From Devosia sp. (lineage in GTDB: Bacteria > Pseudomonadota > Alphaproteobacteria > Rhizobiales > Devosiaceae), in assembly GCF_014860165.1 (NCBI RefSeq), contig NZ_JACZKG010000043.1, forward strand, positions 1 to 64,000: a stretch of DNA of 64,000 bases, written 5' to 3'. Within the stretch, counting starts at the first letter, position 1. Each line of letters starts with the position of its first letter. The notes beneath the pieces are model-generated. The model was given only the letters and a program-made list of their open reading frames with translations. It searched no databases and was not told where the DNA came from. Below are positions 1 to 19,066 of the stretch, in pieces. The position numbers and the translations under genes were made by a program.

Positions 1-264
1 GATCATGTTCTTCACATAGTCGGCGTGGCCGGGGCAGTCGACGTGGGCGTAGTGGCGCGCCTCGGTCTCATACTCGACGTGAGCGGTCGAGATCGTGATC
101 CCCCGCGCACGCTCTTCCGGCGCACCGTCAATCTGGTCATAGGCGCGGAACTCGCCGAAGTACTTCGTGATCGCAGCCGTCAGCGTCGTCTTCCCATGGT
201 CAACGTGACCAATGGTCCCGATGTTCACATGCGGTTTATTCCGTTCAAACTTTGCCTTTGCCAT
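1..264 (-). CDS. tuf: Elongation factor Tu, N-terminal fragment (cut by window edge)
   Basis: Elongation factor Tu carries aminoacyl-tRNA to the ribosome as a GTP complex. Only the first 88 codons lie in the window. The fragment starts [20 protein letters not shown] and contains the G1 loop GHVDHGKT (residues 19-26), the switch I segment RARGITIS and the G3 motif DCPGH near residue 76. A clear AAGGAG ribosome binding site sits about 8 bases upstream of the ATG. It follows fusA by 83 bases as the last visible gene of the rpsL-rpsG-fusA-tuf unit. Truncation is due to the window end, not decay. Confidence 0.97.
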   Translation of the reverse strand, partial: MAKAKFERNKPHVNIGTIGHVDHGKTTLTAAITKYFGEFRAYDQIDGAPEERARGITISTAHVEYETEARHYAHVDCPGHADYVKNMI

Positions 265-290
265 CGTGGCAACTCCTTACATTCGGTTGC

Positions 291-340
291 GGTGCGTGGA
301 TCACGCACCCTACGGGGTAGGGTGGGCGTTGCCGCCCACC
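291..340. repeat. Three abutting GC-rich palindromes between fusA and tuf
   Basis: Three perfect inverted repeats overlap end to end: GGTGCGTG/CACGCACC at 291-309, ACCCTAC/GTAGGGT at 307-323 and GGTGGGCG/CGCCCACC at 321-340. Only 2-4 bases separate the arms. The block fills most of the fusA-tuf gap and would form a tandem hairpin in the transcript. It looks like a dispersed REP-type palindrome cluster, and could also stabilise or partly terminate the str operon RNA. No T-run follows, so a simple intrinsic terminator is unlikely. Confidence 0.6.
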
Positions 341-347
341 GCACGCA

Positions 348-2465
<2,118 letters not shown>

Positions 2466-2477
2466 TTGAGGCGCTCC

Positions 2478-2948
2478 TTACCAGCGGTAATGGCTGAACG
2501 CTTTGTTCGCGTCGGCCATCTTGTGGGTGTCTTCGCGCTTCTTCACGGCGGTGCCACGGTTGTTGACGGCATCGGCCAGTTCGGCGGCCAGACGCTCTTC
2601 CATGGTGTTCTCGTTGCGCTTGCGGGCGGCGGTGATCAGCCAGCGGATCGCCAGGGCTTCACGACGCTCGGTGCGGACTTCGACGGGAACCTGGTAGGTC
2701 GCACCGCCCACACGGCGGCTGCGCACTTCGACCGAAGGCTTCACGTTGTCCAGCGCTTCGTGGAAAGCCTGCACCGGCTCGCGCTTCAGACGGGTCTGGA
2801 CGCGCTCAAGCGCGCCATAGACGATCGACTCGGCGACAGACTTCTTGCCGTCGAGCATCAGGTTGTTCATGAACTTGGTCAGAACGCGGTCGCCATACTT
2901 GGCGTCCGGGAGAATTTCGCGCTTCTCTGCGGCGTGACGACGGGACAT
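2478..2948 (-). CDS. rpsG: 30S ribosomal protein S7
   Basis: S7 is a primary binder of the 16S rRNA 3' domain and lines the E site. The 156-residue product starts [20 protein letters not shown] and keeps the conserved segments [14 protein letters not shown] and [14 protein letters not shown]. Length equals the common bacterial form. It lies 11 bases after rpsL and 12 before fusA. In E. coli S7 is the autogenous regulator of this operon through the rpsL-rpsG spacer; here that spacer is only 11 bases, so the same site cannot exist in that form. Confidence 0.97.
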   Translation of the reverse strand: MSRRHAAEKREILPDAKYGDRVLTKFMNNLMLDGKKSVAESIVYGALERVQTRLKREPVQAFHEALDNVKPSVEVRSRRVGGATYQVPVEVRTERREALAIRWLITAARKRNENTMEERLAAELADAVNNRGTAVKKREDTHKMADANKAFSHYRW

Positions 2949-2959
2949 CTCTCAATACC

Positions 2960-3331
2960 TCACTTCGGACGCTTGGCGCCGTACTTCGAACGACGCTGAC
3001 GACGGTCTTTGACGCCCTGGGTATCCAGAACACCGCGCAGGATGTGGTAACGCACACCCGGCAAGTCTTTGACGCGGCCGCCGCGGATCAGAACAACCGA
3101 GTGTTCCTGCAGGTTGTGCTTTTCGCCCGGAATGTAGGAGATGACCTCAAAGCCGTTGGTCAGACGCACCTTGGCGACTTTCCGCATGGCCGAGTTCGGC
3201 TTCTTCGGGGTGGTGGTGTAGACGCGGGTGCAAACCCCACGCTTCTGCGGGCAGGATTCCAGGTGCTGCGACTTGGACTTCCGCACATTCGCTTCCCGGG
3301 GTTTCCGGATCAGCTGTTGGATCGTCGGCAT
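2960..3331 (-). CDS. rpsL: 30S ribosomal protein S12
   Basis: S12 sits at the decoding centre. The 123-residue protein keeps [20 protein letters not shown] and [13 protein letters not shown]. Lysines at 43 and 88, the positions where classical streptomycin resistance arises, are the wild-type residues. The C-terminal tail [16 protein letters not shown] and the segment [20 protein letters not shown] look Rhodobacterales-like to me. It is the first gene of the str operon, with a promoter about 220 bases upstream. Confidence 0.97.
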   Translation of the reverse strand: MPTIQQLIRKPREANVRKSKSQHLESCPQKRGVCTRVYTTTPKKPNSAMRKVAKVRLTNGFEVISYIPGEKHNLQEHSVVLIRGGRVKDLPGVRYHILRGVLDTQGVKDRRQRRSKYGAKRPK

Positions 3332-3549
3332 TCACGTTCCTCGTGTTGCTCTGTCAATACTCGCACCGAACTTCGGCGCGCCACTTCTCGACGTGTGCCT
3401 TGCGCGAATCGCAAAGCACAAAACCGCAATCATCCCGTGCGGGGACGACGCGGTGGAATTCCAGAGGATCGGGGTTCAGACCCGGATCATGACCACATCA
3501 AGCATTCTGACCGCCGCAAGAGAGAATCCCCTCATGCGGAAGTGAGGCG

Positions 3550-3578
3550 CTGATACGGGCTTGGCCGGGGGATGTCAA
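3550..3578 (-). promoter_or_regulatory. Sigma70-type promoter for rpsL-rpsG-fusA-tuf
   Basis: On the minus strand a perfect -35 TTGACA (3573-3578) is followed by exactly 17 bases and a -10 TATCAG (3550-3555). Transcription would start near 3543, leaving a leader of about 210 bases before rpsL. The leader 3332-3549 holds no gene. The site fits a strong housekeeping promoter for the str operon and lies just beyond the stop of the preceding gene. Confidence 0.7.
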
Positions 3579-3594
3579 TGGCAGTCGCGCCGCG

Positions 3595-5025
3595 TCACGG
3601 CGCGGGCTGGCACCCGGCCGGCAGAAGCCACGCACCCAGCCCCCTACGGGCATAGGCGCCGCCTGCGGCATCCAGCGGGAAGGCCGCGCCGGCGCATGCG
3701 GGCGCCGCCTCGGCAACCAGAAGAAGCGGCTCAGCAAAGCCTTCGGGCAGCGGATAGCTCTGCTCATAATGGTTCATCGGCCGGCCTGCGGGGCGGGGGG
3801 CATAGAAGGCCAGCCCGGCATCGCGCCCGGTATAGTAGAGATCGGCAAGCACATCGCGGTCTTCGGACAGGACGGCGGCGGCCCCGTTGGCTTTAGCCAG
3901 CGCGATGATCTGCTGCGACATGTCGGCCCGCCCCAGCTGCCGGGCAAGCCAGGGCCGCTCGGCGGGGCCAAGGGTCGGGAACAGCGTCAGCACCGGCAGC
4001 GCAATGCAGATCAGCGCGTTCAGCCCCACGCCCGCGGCCCGCAGCCGGGGCCAGCCCGCCAGAACCGCCATAGCCAGAACCGTACCGGCGAAATAGGCCG
4101 CGACCGCCCAGTTGGCATAGGCCTTGTCCATCAGCGCCTGAAGGCTGACAACGGCCAGCGGCGGCAGGACGAAGGCCGCCCACTGCGCATGCCGCCGCAG
4201 ATGCCAGAGCCCCGCGACCAGCGCCCCCATCACCACCGGCCCGGCAACGCCGAACTGCGCGCCCCAGAACTCCAGCAGCCCGGCGGGATTCAGCCCGGCC
4301 AGCAGGCTGTCCTGCCGGACCCAGCCGATGTTGTCGGCAGTATGCGACAGGGTGGAAAGCCCGTGGTTCAGGTTCCACAGCAGGTTCGGGGACAGCACTA
4401 CGGCCCATGCCAGCAGGATCAGCACCGCATGGCCTGGCCGGGGCCGAAGGTCGCGCCGCAGAAGCGCCGCCAGCACGACCCCGACAAGGAAGTAGGCTCC
4501 GGCATACTTGCCAAGACAGGCAACGCCTGCCATCGCCCCGGCCAACAGCGCATCACGCGCACGCCCCTTTTCCAGCAGCCGCGCATGAAACAGCAGCGCC
4601 GCCGCAAAGAATGGCGCCATGACCGTATCGGTCGAGATCAGCAGACTGCCTGCCGCGACCATCGGCAAGGTCAGATAGCCGGCCACCACCCACAGGGCCA
4701 GATTGCGCCCCCCTGCCCTTGCGGCCAGCGCCCCCAGGATCAGCGCCGTCGCGCCGTGCAGCGCCGCCCCCGGCATCCGCACCCAGAACGGCGCATCCGA
4801 CCCGGCCAGCCAAGTGACCGCGCCGATCAGCCAGGCGATCAGCGGGGGTTTGGAATAATAGCCGAAGGCAAACTCCTGCCCCCAAAGCCAGTACTGCGAT
4901 TCATCGACAAACAGGTCGGTCCGGTTGAACGCCAGCAACAGCCAGCGCAGCGCCGTGACCGCCAGCACCAGCAGGACGGCCAGCCGCAGCCAGCCGGCCT
5001 CAGTTTCCGCCCGAGACACTGTCAT
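3595..5025 (-). CDS. ArnT/PMT-like membrane glycosyltransferase (GT39/GT83 type)
   Basis: Predicted integral membrane glycosyltransferase that uses a polyprenyl-phosphate sugar donor on the periplasmic side. The 476-residue protein has about ten hydrophobic helices. An early acidic motif VDESQYWLWG (about residues 38-47) in the first periplasmic loop is the catalytic Asp-Glu signature of the family, and KPPLIAWLIG follows. It overlaps the small LAB_N gene by 26 bases and follows a GT2 gene. A polyprenyl-sugar synthase, a small membrane protein and a transferase together suggest lipid A or surface glycan decoration. The sugar and acceptor cannot be told from sequence. Confidence 0.8.
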   Translation of the reverse strand: MTVSRAETEAGWLRLAVLLVLAVTALRWLLLAFNRTDLFVDESQYWLWGQEFAFGYYSKPPLIAWLIGAVTWLAGSDAPFWVRMPGAALHGATALILGALAARAGGRNLALWVVAGYLTLPMVAAGSLLISTDTVMAPFFAAALLFHARLLEKGRARDALLAGAMAGVACLGKYAGAYFLVGVVLAALLRRDLRPRPGHAVLILLAWAVVLSPNLLWNLNHGLSTLSHTADNIGWVRQDSLLAGLNPAGLLEFWGAQFGVAGPVVMGALVAGLWHLRRHAQWAAFVLPPLAVVSLQALMDKAYANWAVAAYFAGTVLAMAVLAGWPRLRAAGVGLNALICIALPVLTLFPTLGPAERPWLARQLGRADMSQQIIALAKANGAAAVLSEDRDVLADLYYTGRDAGLAFYAPRPAGRPMNHYEQSYPLPEGFAEPLLLVAEAAPACAGAAFPLDAAGGAYARRGLGAWLLPAGCQPAP

Positions 5026-5308
5026 TGCGGATCAGCCACAGGTTGCGCAGATAGATCACGACACCCAGCGCCTGACCCAGAATGAACACCGGGTCGCGGC
5101 GGTGAATGGCGTAGGCCAGCAGCATCACGCCCCCCAGCAGCGAGAAATACCAGAAGGCCACCGGCACCACCGACTTGCGCGCCTTTTCCGAGGCCAGCCA
5201 CTGGATCAGGAAGCGCGCGGTGAACATGGCCTGCGCAAGGAACCCGAACAGCACCCACAAAAGCTCGGCCGTCGAATTGACGTGGAACCACGACATCAGC
5301 GTGCTCAT
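5000..5308 (-). CDS. Small membrane protein with lipid-A-disaccharide synthase N-terminal (LAB_N) domain
   Basis: A 102-residue protein with three hydrophobic helices. It contains the segments FGFLAQAMFTARFLIQWLAS and FWYFSLLGGVMLLAYAIHRR, typical of the stand-alone LAB_N family (PF07578). The ATG at 5306-5308 overlaps the stop of the GT2 gene as ATGA, which decides the start. The family occurs beside polyprenyl-phosphate sugar synthases and ArnT-like transferases, as here. A role in flipping or presenting the lipid-linked sugar is a reasonable inference but unproven. Confidence 0.8.
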   Translation of the reverse strand: MSTLMSWFHVNSTAELLWVLFGFLAQAMFTARFLIQWLASEKARKSVVPVAFWYFSLLGGVMLLAYAIHRRDPVFILGQALGVVIYLRNLWLIRNDSVSGGN

Positions 5309-6042
5309 TCGGTCCCTTTCCCGGTGATCGGCCGCGCCTTCTTGCGCCGGCGCAGAAGCCAGGCCACGCCCATCAGGTCCACCACACCCACCAGCGCGCG
5401 CTGGATGTTCGAGTAGTTCGATCGCCCCTCGCCCCGCGGCCGGTGCGTCACATCGACATGGGCAATCTGCCATCCGTCCCGAGCAAACAGCGCCGGCAGA
5501 TAGCGGTGCATGTGGTCGAAATAGGGCAGCCGCAGGAACCCTTCACGCCGGAAACCCTTCAGCCCGCAGCCGGTGTCGCGGGTATGGTCATCCAGCACCC
5601 AGGCACGCAGCCGGTTGGCAAAGCGCGAGGCGATCTTCTTCGACCAGGTATCCTGCCGGCCCACGCGCTGCCCGGCAACCAGCCCGATCTGCCCGGAAGC
5701 ATCGGCCAGAAGCGGCGCTGCCAGCTTGGGCAGTTCTTCCGGCGGGTTCTGGCCGTCGCCGTCCAGCGTCAGGATGATCGGCGCGGTCGCCGCCAGCACC
5801 CCCGAATGCACAGCTGCCGACTGCCCACCCGACCGGTCATGCCGGATCAGCCGCAGGTGGGGCATGGATTCGGCCCGTGCCAGCACCGCGTCGCCGGTGG
5901 CATCGGTCGAGCCGTCATCGACCACGATGATTTCAAACGGGGCATGGGGCGTCAGGGCGCGGTCGATACCCTCGACCAACGCCACGATGTTCCCGGCCTC
6001 GTTCTTGCAGGGGATGACGACGGAAATCACTGTCATGGCCAC
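5305..6042 (-). CDS. GT2 family glycosyltransferase, polyprenyl-phosphate sugar synthase type
   Basis: A 245-residue GT-A fold enzyme resembling DPM1/ArnC-type synthases. It shows SVVIPCKNEAGNI (residues 7-19), the nucleotide-binding VVDDGSTD, a DxD-like LDGDGQNPPE and a late GCGLKGFRRE segment. It probably transfers a sugar from a nucleotide donor to undecaprenyl phosphate. No long C-terminal membrane helices are visible, unlike ArnC. It is the first gene of the three-gene cluster with LAB_N and the GT39-like transferase; ATGA overlap with LAB_N implies translational coupling. Confidence 0.85.
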   Translation of the reverse strand: MAMTVISVVIPCKNEAGNIVALVEGIDRALTPHAPFEIIVVDDGSTDATGDAVLARAESMPHLRLIRHDRSGGQSAAVHSGVLAATAPIILTLDGDGQNPPEELPKLAAPLLADASGQIGLVAGQRVGRQDTWSKKIASRFANRLRAWVLDDHTRDTGCGLKGFRREGFLRLPYFDHMHRYLPALFARDGWQIAHVDVTHRPRGEGRSNYSNIQRALVGVVDLMGVAWLLRRRKKARPITGKGTE

Positions 6043-6102
6043 GCCTTGCGGGGATGCCCGCCTGTCGCCTCTATAGGCGCTGCACCCAAGTCATGCAATT
6101 CC

Positions 6103-6993
6103 TCAGCCCGCCATGGCGGCGCGGCGGCGCAATTTGCGCTCACGCAACAGGGTATAGATGCCGGTGGCCACGACGATGGCAGCACCCACAACCGTCCATC
6201 CATCGGGCAGCGTGCCGAACAGCAGCCAGCCGAAAAGGATCGCCCACAGAAGCGCGGTATAGCGGAAAGGCGCAATCAGCCCGATGTCGCCGACCCGCAT
6301 CACCATGACCGACAGCATGTAGCCCACCACCAGCGCCAGCGAGGCGGCGGCCAGATGCCCCGCCTCGGGGCCTGAGACGGGACGCCACCCCTCGATGGCC
6401 GTTACGATGGCTCCCATGACCATCACCGCAACCGAAGCCCAGACCGCCACCGCAGCCGAGGGCACCTGACGCGACAGCGTGCGCGTGGACAGATCGCGCA
6501 CCACTACGCAACCGACCGCGATCAGCCCCAGAACCGACCAGACGGTAAAGCCGCCGGTGCCGGGCTTGACGATCAGCATGACACCCAGAAAGCCGATGAG
6601 GATGGCCGTCAGCCGCCGCCAGCCGATCGGCTCTTTCAGCCACAGCGCCGCGGCAAGCGTCAACGCCAGCGGCAAGGCCTGCATGATGGCCGACAGGTTG
6701 GCCAGCGGCATATGCGTCAGCGCCGTCAGGAAAGTGGCCGTCGCCCCGATCTCGGCCAGCGACCGCAGGGCAACCCGCCACCGGTCGGCCCCCTGCGGCA
6801 TGATCGAAGGGCTGCCCGAGGTCAGCCGCGCGATGACCAGCAGCGCGACCGTTGCCACCACCCCACGCAGCGCGATGGCCTGAAACAGCGGCATCGTCTG
6901 GGTGGCGGCCTTCATGAAACTGTCGTTGACCGTGAAGGCCAGCATCGAACCGCACATCAACAGGATGCCGCGGGAGTTGTCAGACAAGGTCAT
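6103..6993 (-). CDS. DMT superfamily transporter (two EamA domains)
   Basis: A 296-residue polytopic inner membrane protein with about ten helices in two EamA repeats. It starts MTLSDNSRGILLMCGSMLAF; this start matches the family better than an upstream in-frame start at 7080. Landmarks are FMKAATQTMPLFQAIALRG in the first repeat and FRYTALLWAILFGWLLFG near the end. Family members export small metabolites or drugs; no substrate can be named. It lies after the rpoC terminator and 60 bases before the GT2 gene, so it is probably transcribed apart from rpoBC. Confidence 0.85.
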   Translation of the reverse strand: MTLSDNSRGILLMCGSMLAFTVNDSFMKAATQTMPLFQAIALRGVVATVALLVIARLTSGSPSIMPQGADRWRVALRSLAEIGATATFLTALTHMPLANLSAIMQALPLALTLAAALWLKEPIGWRRLTAILIGFLGVMLIVKPGTGGFTVWSVLGLIAVGCVVVRDLSTRTLSRQVPSAAVAVWASVAVMVMGAIVTAIEGWRPVSGPEAGHLAAASLALVVGYMLSVMVMRVGDIGLIAPFRYTALLWAILFGWLLFGTLPDGWTVVGAAIVVATGIYTLLRERKLRRRAAMAG

Positions 6994-7082
6994 GTCACGA
7001 TCCGGAATGCGCTTGGTCCGTTCTGGCCGCCAGGCGGCGGGCCGGCAAGGGCGGACGGACGCACGAAATGTTTCACACATGG

Positions 7083-7116
7083 AAAGGGCCGCGCGACCTG
7101 CGCCGCGCGGCCCCTT
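7083..7116 (-). terminator. Intrinsic terminator after rpoC
   Basis: Downstream of the rpoC stop the minus strand forms a perfect 10-bp stem, GGGCCGCGCG/CGCGCGGCCC (7104-7113 with 7086-7095). An 8-base loop closes it, three more pairs (AAG/TTT) extend it, and the 3' side runs into TTTCC. This is the strongest terminator-like structure in the left part of the window and should end the rpoBC transcript. Confidence 0.8.
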
Positions 7117-7134
7117 GATTTCATCGCCGAGCGA

Positions 7135-11385
<4,251 letters not shown>

Positions 11386-11403
11386 TTCTCTCCTCTTTCC
11401 TTC

Positions 11404-11428
11404 GGGAGCGGGCTCACGCCCTGCTCCC
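11404..11428 (-). other. Stem-loop in the rpoB-rpoC spacer
   Basis: The spacer RNA can fold GGGAGC and GGGC against GCCC and GCTCCC, with one bulged base and a TCAC/GTGA loop. No T-run follows, so it is more likely an RNA processing or stability element than a terminator. The rpoC ribosome binding site (GAGGAGA) lies just after it on the minus strand. Confidence 0.5.
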
Positions 11429-11460
11429 TCCGGAAGTGAATGGGGGTAGGAAGTGCCGGA

Positions 11461-15603
<4,143 letters not shown>

Positions 15604-15901
15604 GAAAGCTCCTGTTTCTTTGCGATTTGTCTCGGAGGCAGATATCCAAAAATCCGACTATCAGCCGTCGGGTCTCGGGATATATGCCCTTGATTAGGCA
15701 GTAGATTCGGGCTCAGCGACGCCTGAAACCTTCCAGAGCCAATGGAAGGCGGACAAGAAAACGTCAAACACCCCATGGTCAAGAACCATAGGGCCACGTG
15801 GACGTCAGCGTGCCTCAGACATCGAAATCGTCATATATTCCGCAAATTGGCGCCAGGGACCCATCCAATCGGTCCGGCGAATCGTCTCGTGAAAACGAGG
15901 A

Positions 15902-15932
15902 TGCGAAATGGCACATAAAGCGCCATTTCGCA
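15902..15932 (-). terminator. Hairpin attenuator between rplL and rpoB
   Basis: Twenty-two bases after the rplL stop the minus strand holds a perfect 11-bp inverted repeat TGCGAAATGGC/GCCATTTCGCA around a 9-base loop, followed by TCCTCGTTTTC. This matches the position of the known partial terminator/RNase III site that sets the r-protein to RNA polymerase ratio in other bacteria. The rest of the spacer (15604-15901) holds no gene that I can support; a separate rpoB promoter there is possible but I do not see a clear one. Confidence 0.65.
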
Positions 15933-15954
15933 AATTTCAAGGCAGAAGTCGAAA

Positions 15955-16329
15955 TTACTTGAGTTCGACCTTGGCGCCGGCAGCTTCCAGCTTCGCCTTG
16001 ATGTCGGCAGCTTCGGCCTTCGAAGCGCCTTCCTTGATGGCCTTGGGAGCAGCTTCAACCAGAGCCTTGGCTTCGCCGAGGCCCAGGCCGGTGATGGCGC
16101 GGACTTCCTTGATGACGTTGATCTTGTTGTCGCCGAACGAGGCGAGGATCACGTCAAATTCGGTCTTTTCTTCAGCGGCAGCAGCCGGGGCAGCGCCACC
16201 GGCAGCAGCAACAGCAACCGGAGCGGCGGCGGAAACGCCCCACTTTTCTTCCAGCATCTTCGACAGTTCCGAAGCTTCCAGAACGGTCAGGGCAGACAGG
16301 TCGTCTACGATCTTGGCGAGATCAGCCAT
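15955..16329 (-). CDS. rplL: 50S ribosomal protein L7/L12
   Basis: Stalk protein that recruits translation GTPases. The 124-residue product starts [20 protein letters not shown], has the Ala-rich hinge around residues 35-52, and ends in the conserved C-terminal domain [20 protein letters not shown] with [12 protein letters not shown]. The ATG at 16327-16329 is chosen because it gives the universal N terminus. It follows rplJ by 61 bases. The sequence reads as Hyphomicrobiales. Confidence 0.97.
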   Translation of the reverse strand: MADLAKIVDDLSALTVLEASELSKMLEEKWGVSAAAPVAVAAAGGAAPAAAAEEKTEFDVILASFGDNKINVIKEVRAITGLGLGEAKALVEAAPKAIKEGASKAEAADIKAKLEAAGAKVELK

Positions 16330-16390
16330 TTGATAAATCTCTCTTTTGTAGGTGTTCAGTTCAAACCAGCTCCCAATGGGAGCCATGGGG

Positions 16391-16912
16391 TTACGCTGCT
16401 TCGTTGCTCTTTTCCGCGTGAGCGGCCAACACGCGCGCGATACCACCAGCCGGCGCAACGATGACCGACGCGATACGGGTCGCGGGCTGCTTGAGCATCC
16501 CGGCGAGCGTTGCGCGCAGTTCGTTGAGCGAAGGCATGGTCGCCAGCGCCTTGACGTTATTCGCGTCAAGCGCGGTCTTGCCCATCACGCCACCAAGAAC
16601 GACATACTTTGCGTTCTTTTCAGCGAATTTCTGCGCGATCTTCGGCGCAGTCATGGGATCGGCCGCATAGGCGATGACGATCGGGCCGGTAAACAGGCCC
16701 GAAATGTCCGCGTGGTCGGTTTCCTTCAGAGCAAGCTTGGCAAGACGGTTTTTTGCGACCTTCACGTAGCCACCGGCACCCTTCACCTCACGGCGAAGCG
16801 ATTCCAGATTGGCCACGGTCAGACCGGCATTCTGCGCGAGGACGATCGATCCAGCGCCCGAGAGGGCTGACTGAAGCGATGCGACAAGCTCACGCTTTTC
16901 CGCTCTTTCCAC
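16391..16912 (-). CDS. rplJ: 50S ribosomal protein L10 (GTG start)
   Basis: Base of the ribosomal stalk that binds L7/L12 dimers. The 173-residue protein starts at GTG (16910-16912), giving the normal N terminus (M)[18 protein letters not shown] ribosome binding site lies about 10 bases upstream. An ATG five codons earlier is in frame but lacks good spacing. Conserved segments include [11 protein letters not shown] and [11 protein letters not shown], and the C-terminal helix that holds L7/L12 is present. A hairpin just upstream (16931-16952) fits an autogenous L10 leader. Confidence 0.95.
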   Translation of the reverse strand: MERAEKRELVASLQSALSGAGSIVLAQNAGLTVANLESLRREVKGAGGYVKVAKNRLAKLALKETDHADISGLFTGPIVIAYAADPMTAPKIAQKFAEKNAKYVVLGGVMGKTALDANNVKALATMPSLNELRATLAGMLKQPATRIASVIVAPAGGIARVLAAHAEKSNEAA

Positions 16913-16930
16913 TGCTAGTCTCCACATTGA

Positions 16931-16952
16931 GCCCGGCGAAAGTCAGCCGGGC
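16931..16952 (-). promoter_or_regulatory. Stem-loop in the rplJ leader, candidate L10 autoregulatory site
   Basis: A perfect 7-bp stem GCCCGGC/GCCGGGC with an 8-base loop lies 18 bases upstream of the rplJ GTG start. The 309-base rplA-rplJ spacer (16913-17221) holds no gene. Its length and this stem next to the start site match the position of the L10 leader that represses rplJL translation in other bacteria. I cannot identify the conserved kink-turn of that leader by eye. Confidence 0.45.
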
Positions 16953-17193
16953 CATTGCCAATTGCTGCCCTCCGATCTCCCGAGGGAGGAGAGGAGCAAC
17001 GGTTACATGCCTGTCAACCGTGCTGCCCGGTAGGGCAACTGGCCTGGTTCGAACCGCGATCACCCTGCCCTTGCGAACAGGAAAATTGTGGTCTCACCCC
17101 ATCTATGCTGGCGTCGGTGGACATTAAGCTGACCCAGATCGATCAGCACCGGCAGTCTCGGACAGGACTTTACCCTCCTTGCGGAAGGCAAGA

Positions 17194-17215
17194 CTGGACG
17201 GGCGAACCCGTCCAG
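17194..17215 (-). terminator. UUCG-capped hairpin after rplA
   Basis: Seven bases after the rplA stop the minus strand folds a perfect 9-bp stem CTGGACGGG/CCCGTCCAG closed by a TTCG tetraloop, then TCTTGCC. The stable UUCG loop and position suggest an attenuator or a processing boundary between rplKA and rplJL. The T-run is weak, so read-through is expected. Confidence 0.6.
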
Positions 17216-17221
17216 AATTTC

Positions 17222-17914
17222 TTAGAGAGCCGAAGCCGGCTCCACATGCACGCCCGGCCCCATCGTCGAGGACACGGCGACGCGCTTGACATAGGTGCCC
17301 TTGGCACCGGCAGGCTTGGACCGCAGCACGGCGTCGGTAAACGCCTTGATGTTCTGCAGCAGGGCTTCTTCCGAGAAGGAGACCTTGCCAACGCCGGCAT
17401 GCAGGATACCGGCCTTTTCGACGCGGTATTCCACGGCGCCGCCCTTGGCAGCCTTGACGGCGCCGGCGACATCGGGGGTAACCGTGCCGACCTTGGGGTT
17501 CGGCATCAGGTTGCGCGGCCCGAGGATCTTGCCCAGGCGGCCGACCAGCGGCATCATGTCCGGAGTGGCAATGCAGCGATCGAAATCGATCTTGCCGCCC
17601 TGGATGGCTTCCATCAGGTCTTCGGCGCCAACGATATCGGCACCAGCCTTGCGGGCTTCATCAGCCTTGGCATCCTTGGCGAACACGGCCACGCGCACGG
17701 TCTTGCCCGTGCCGTTGGGCAGGTTCACCACGCCACGGACCATCTGGTCGGCGTGACGCGGATCGACGCCGAGATTGATGGCGATTTCGATGGTCTCATC
17801 GAACTTGGCCGAGGCGCGCGACTTCACCATCTTGATGGCTTCGTCGAGCTTGTAGAGCTTGTTGCGGTCGATGCCCTCGCGGGCCTTGGCGATCTTCTTA
17901 CCAACGTGTGCCAT
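17222..17914 (-). CDS. rplA: 50S ribosomal protein L1
   Basis: L1 forms the mobile E-site arm and binds 23S rRNA and its own mRNA. The 230-residue protein contains [20 protein letters not shown] (about residues 37-56), [12 protein letters not shown] and the signature [16 protein letters not shown]. The C-terminal end [13 protein letters not shown] is complete. It lies 4 bases after rplK. Segments such as [20 protein letters not shown] at the start read as Hyphomicrobiales. Confidence 0.97.
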   Translation of the reverse strand: MAHVGKKIAKAREGIDRNKLYKLDEAIKMVKSRASAKFDETIEIAINLGVDPRHADQMVRGVVNLPNGTGKTVRVAVFAKDAKADEARKAGADIVGAEDLMEAIQGGKIDFDRCIATPDMMPLVGRLGKILGPRNLMPNPKVGTVTPDVAGAVKAAKGGAVEYRVEKAGILHAGVGKVSFSEEALLQNIKAFTDAVLRSKPAGAKGTYVKRVAVSSTMGPGVHVEPASAL

Positions 17915-17918
17915 TCAA

Positions 17919-18347
17919 TCAGCCCTCGACCTGAATGCCCATGGAACGGGCAGAGCCAGCAATCATCGACACGGCAGCGTCGATATTGTCGGCGTTGAGA
18001 TCCTTCATCTTCTTGGCGGCGATGTCACGGAGCTGGGCCGTGGTGATCGTGCCAGCCGATTCCTTGCCCGGCAGCTTGCTGCCCGACTTGAGGTTGACGG
18101 CCTTCTTGATGAAGTAGGTGACCGGCGGCTGCTTCATCTCGAAGGTGAAGCTCTTGTCGGCATAGGCGGTGATCACGACTGGAATGGGCGAACCCTTTTC
18201 CAGTTCCTGCGTGGCGGCGTTGAATGCCTTGCAGAATTCCATGATGTTCAGGCCGCGCTGACCGAGAGCCGGTCCGATCGGCGGGGACGGCGTCGCGGAG
18301 CCCGCGGGCACCTGCAGCTTTACGTAGCCAACGATTTTCTTTGCCAT
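17919..18347 (-). CDS. rplK: 50S ribosomal protein L11
   Basis: L11 forms part of the GTPase-associated centre and is needed for RelA activation. The 142-residue product shows [20 protein letters not shown] (residues 8-27), including the proline pair of the N-terminal domain, and the RNA-binding C-terminal segment [20 protein letters not shown]. Length is standard. A short stem GTCCGC/GCGGAC at 18367-18384, 19 bases upstream, could be part of an L1 autoregulatory site. Confidence 0.97.
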   Translation of the reverse strand: MAKKIVGYVKLQVPAGSATPSPPIGPALGQRGLNIMEFCKAFNAATQELEKGSPIPVVITAYADKSFTFEMKQPPVTYFIKKAVNLKSGSKLPGKESAGTITTAQLRDIAAKKMKDLNADNIDAAVSMIAGSARSMGIQVEG

Positions 18348-18499
18348 AATCGTCCTATCTGAATGTGTCCGCTGTCACGCGGACCGTTTGACGCTGTGGT
18401 CCGAGGCTTGTTCGGATGCTTGGCAGCAACCGCCCTCTCCCACAGATTTGCCCCGAAGCATGCCGCAAGATTTCTTGCGCCGCGCCGCGAGATTTCCGG

Positions 18500-19030
18500 T
18501 CAGACCTTTTCGACCTGACCGTATTCGAGCTCCACCGGAGTGGGACGCCCGAAAATCGATACTTCCACCTTGAGGCGGGCGCGTTCTTCGTCGACCTCTT
18601 CCACCACGCCATTGAAGCTGGCGAAGGGACCGTCCGACACGCGCACATTCTCGCCCACTTCGAACGAGACGGAAGGCTTGGGATGCTCCACGCCTTCCTG
18701 CACCTGCTGCAGGATGGCCTGGGCTTCCTTTTCGGAAATCGGCATCGGCTTGTTGTCCGAGCCGAGGAAGCCGGTGACCTTGGGCGTGTTCTTGATCAGA
18801 TGGAACGCCTCGTCGGTCATGTCCATCTTCACCAGCACATAGCCCGGGAAGAACTTGCGTTCCGCATCGACCTTGCGCCCGCGACGGACCTCCACGACCT
18901 TTTCGGTCGGCACGATCACGTCTTCAAACAGGTGCTCGAGCTTCTTCTGCGCAACCTTCTGGCGGATATCCTCCGCCACCTTGCGCTCGAAGTTGCTGTA
19001 TGCCTGAACGATGTACCAGCGCTTGGCCAT
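18500..19030 (-). CDS. nusG: Transcription termination/antitermination factor NusG
   Basis: NusG binds elongating RNA polymerase and couples it to Rho or the ribosome. The 176-residue protein has the NGN domain (AKRWYIVQAYSNFERKVAED) with FFPGYVLVKM, and a C-terminal KOW domain VGENVRVSDGPFASFNGVVE. Length and order are typical. It follows secE by 36 bases. The 152-base spacer to rplK (18348-18499) contains no gene but a 7-bp palindrome at 18464-18479 (CGCAAGA/TCTTGCG). Confidence 0.97.
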   Translation of the reverse strand: MAKRWYIVQAYSNFERKVAEDIRQKVAQKKLEHLFEDVIVPTEKVVEVRRGRKVDAERKFFPGYVLVKMDMTDEAFHLIKNTPKVTGFLGSDNKPMPISEKEAQAILQQVQEGVEHPKPSVSFEVGENVRVSDGPFASFNGVVEEVDEERARLKVEVSIFGRPTPVELEYGQVEKV

Positions 19031-19066
19031 TAAGCGTCGCCGCTCCTAAATTCTAGTTCCAGACCG

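Noticed and set aside
3769-5085. Plus-strand open frame rich in Gln/Arg/Pro opposite the GT39-like gene
   Set aside because: Antisense to a clear membrane glycosyltransferase; low-complexity and without a ribosome binding site.
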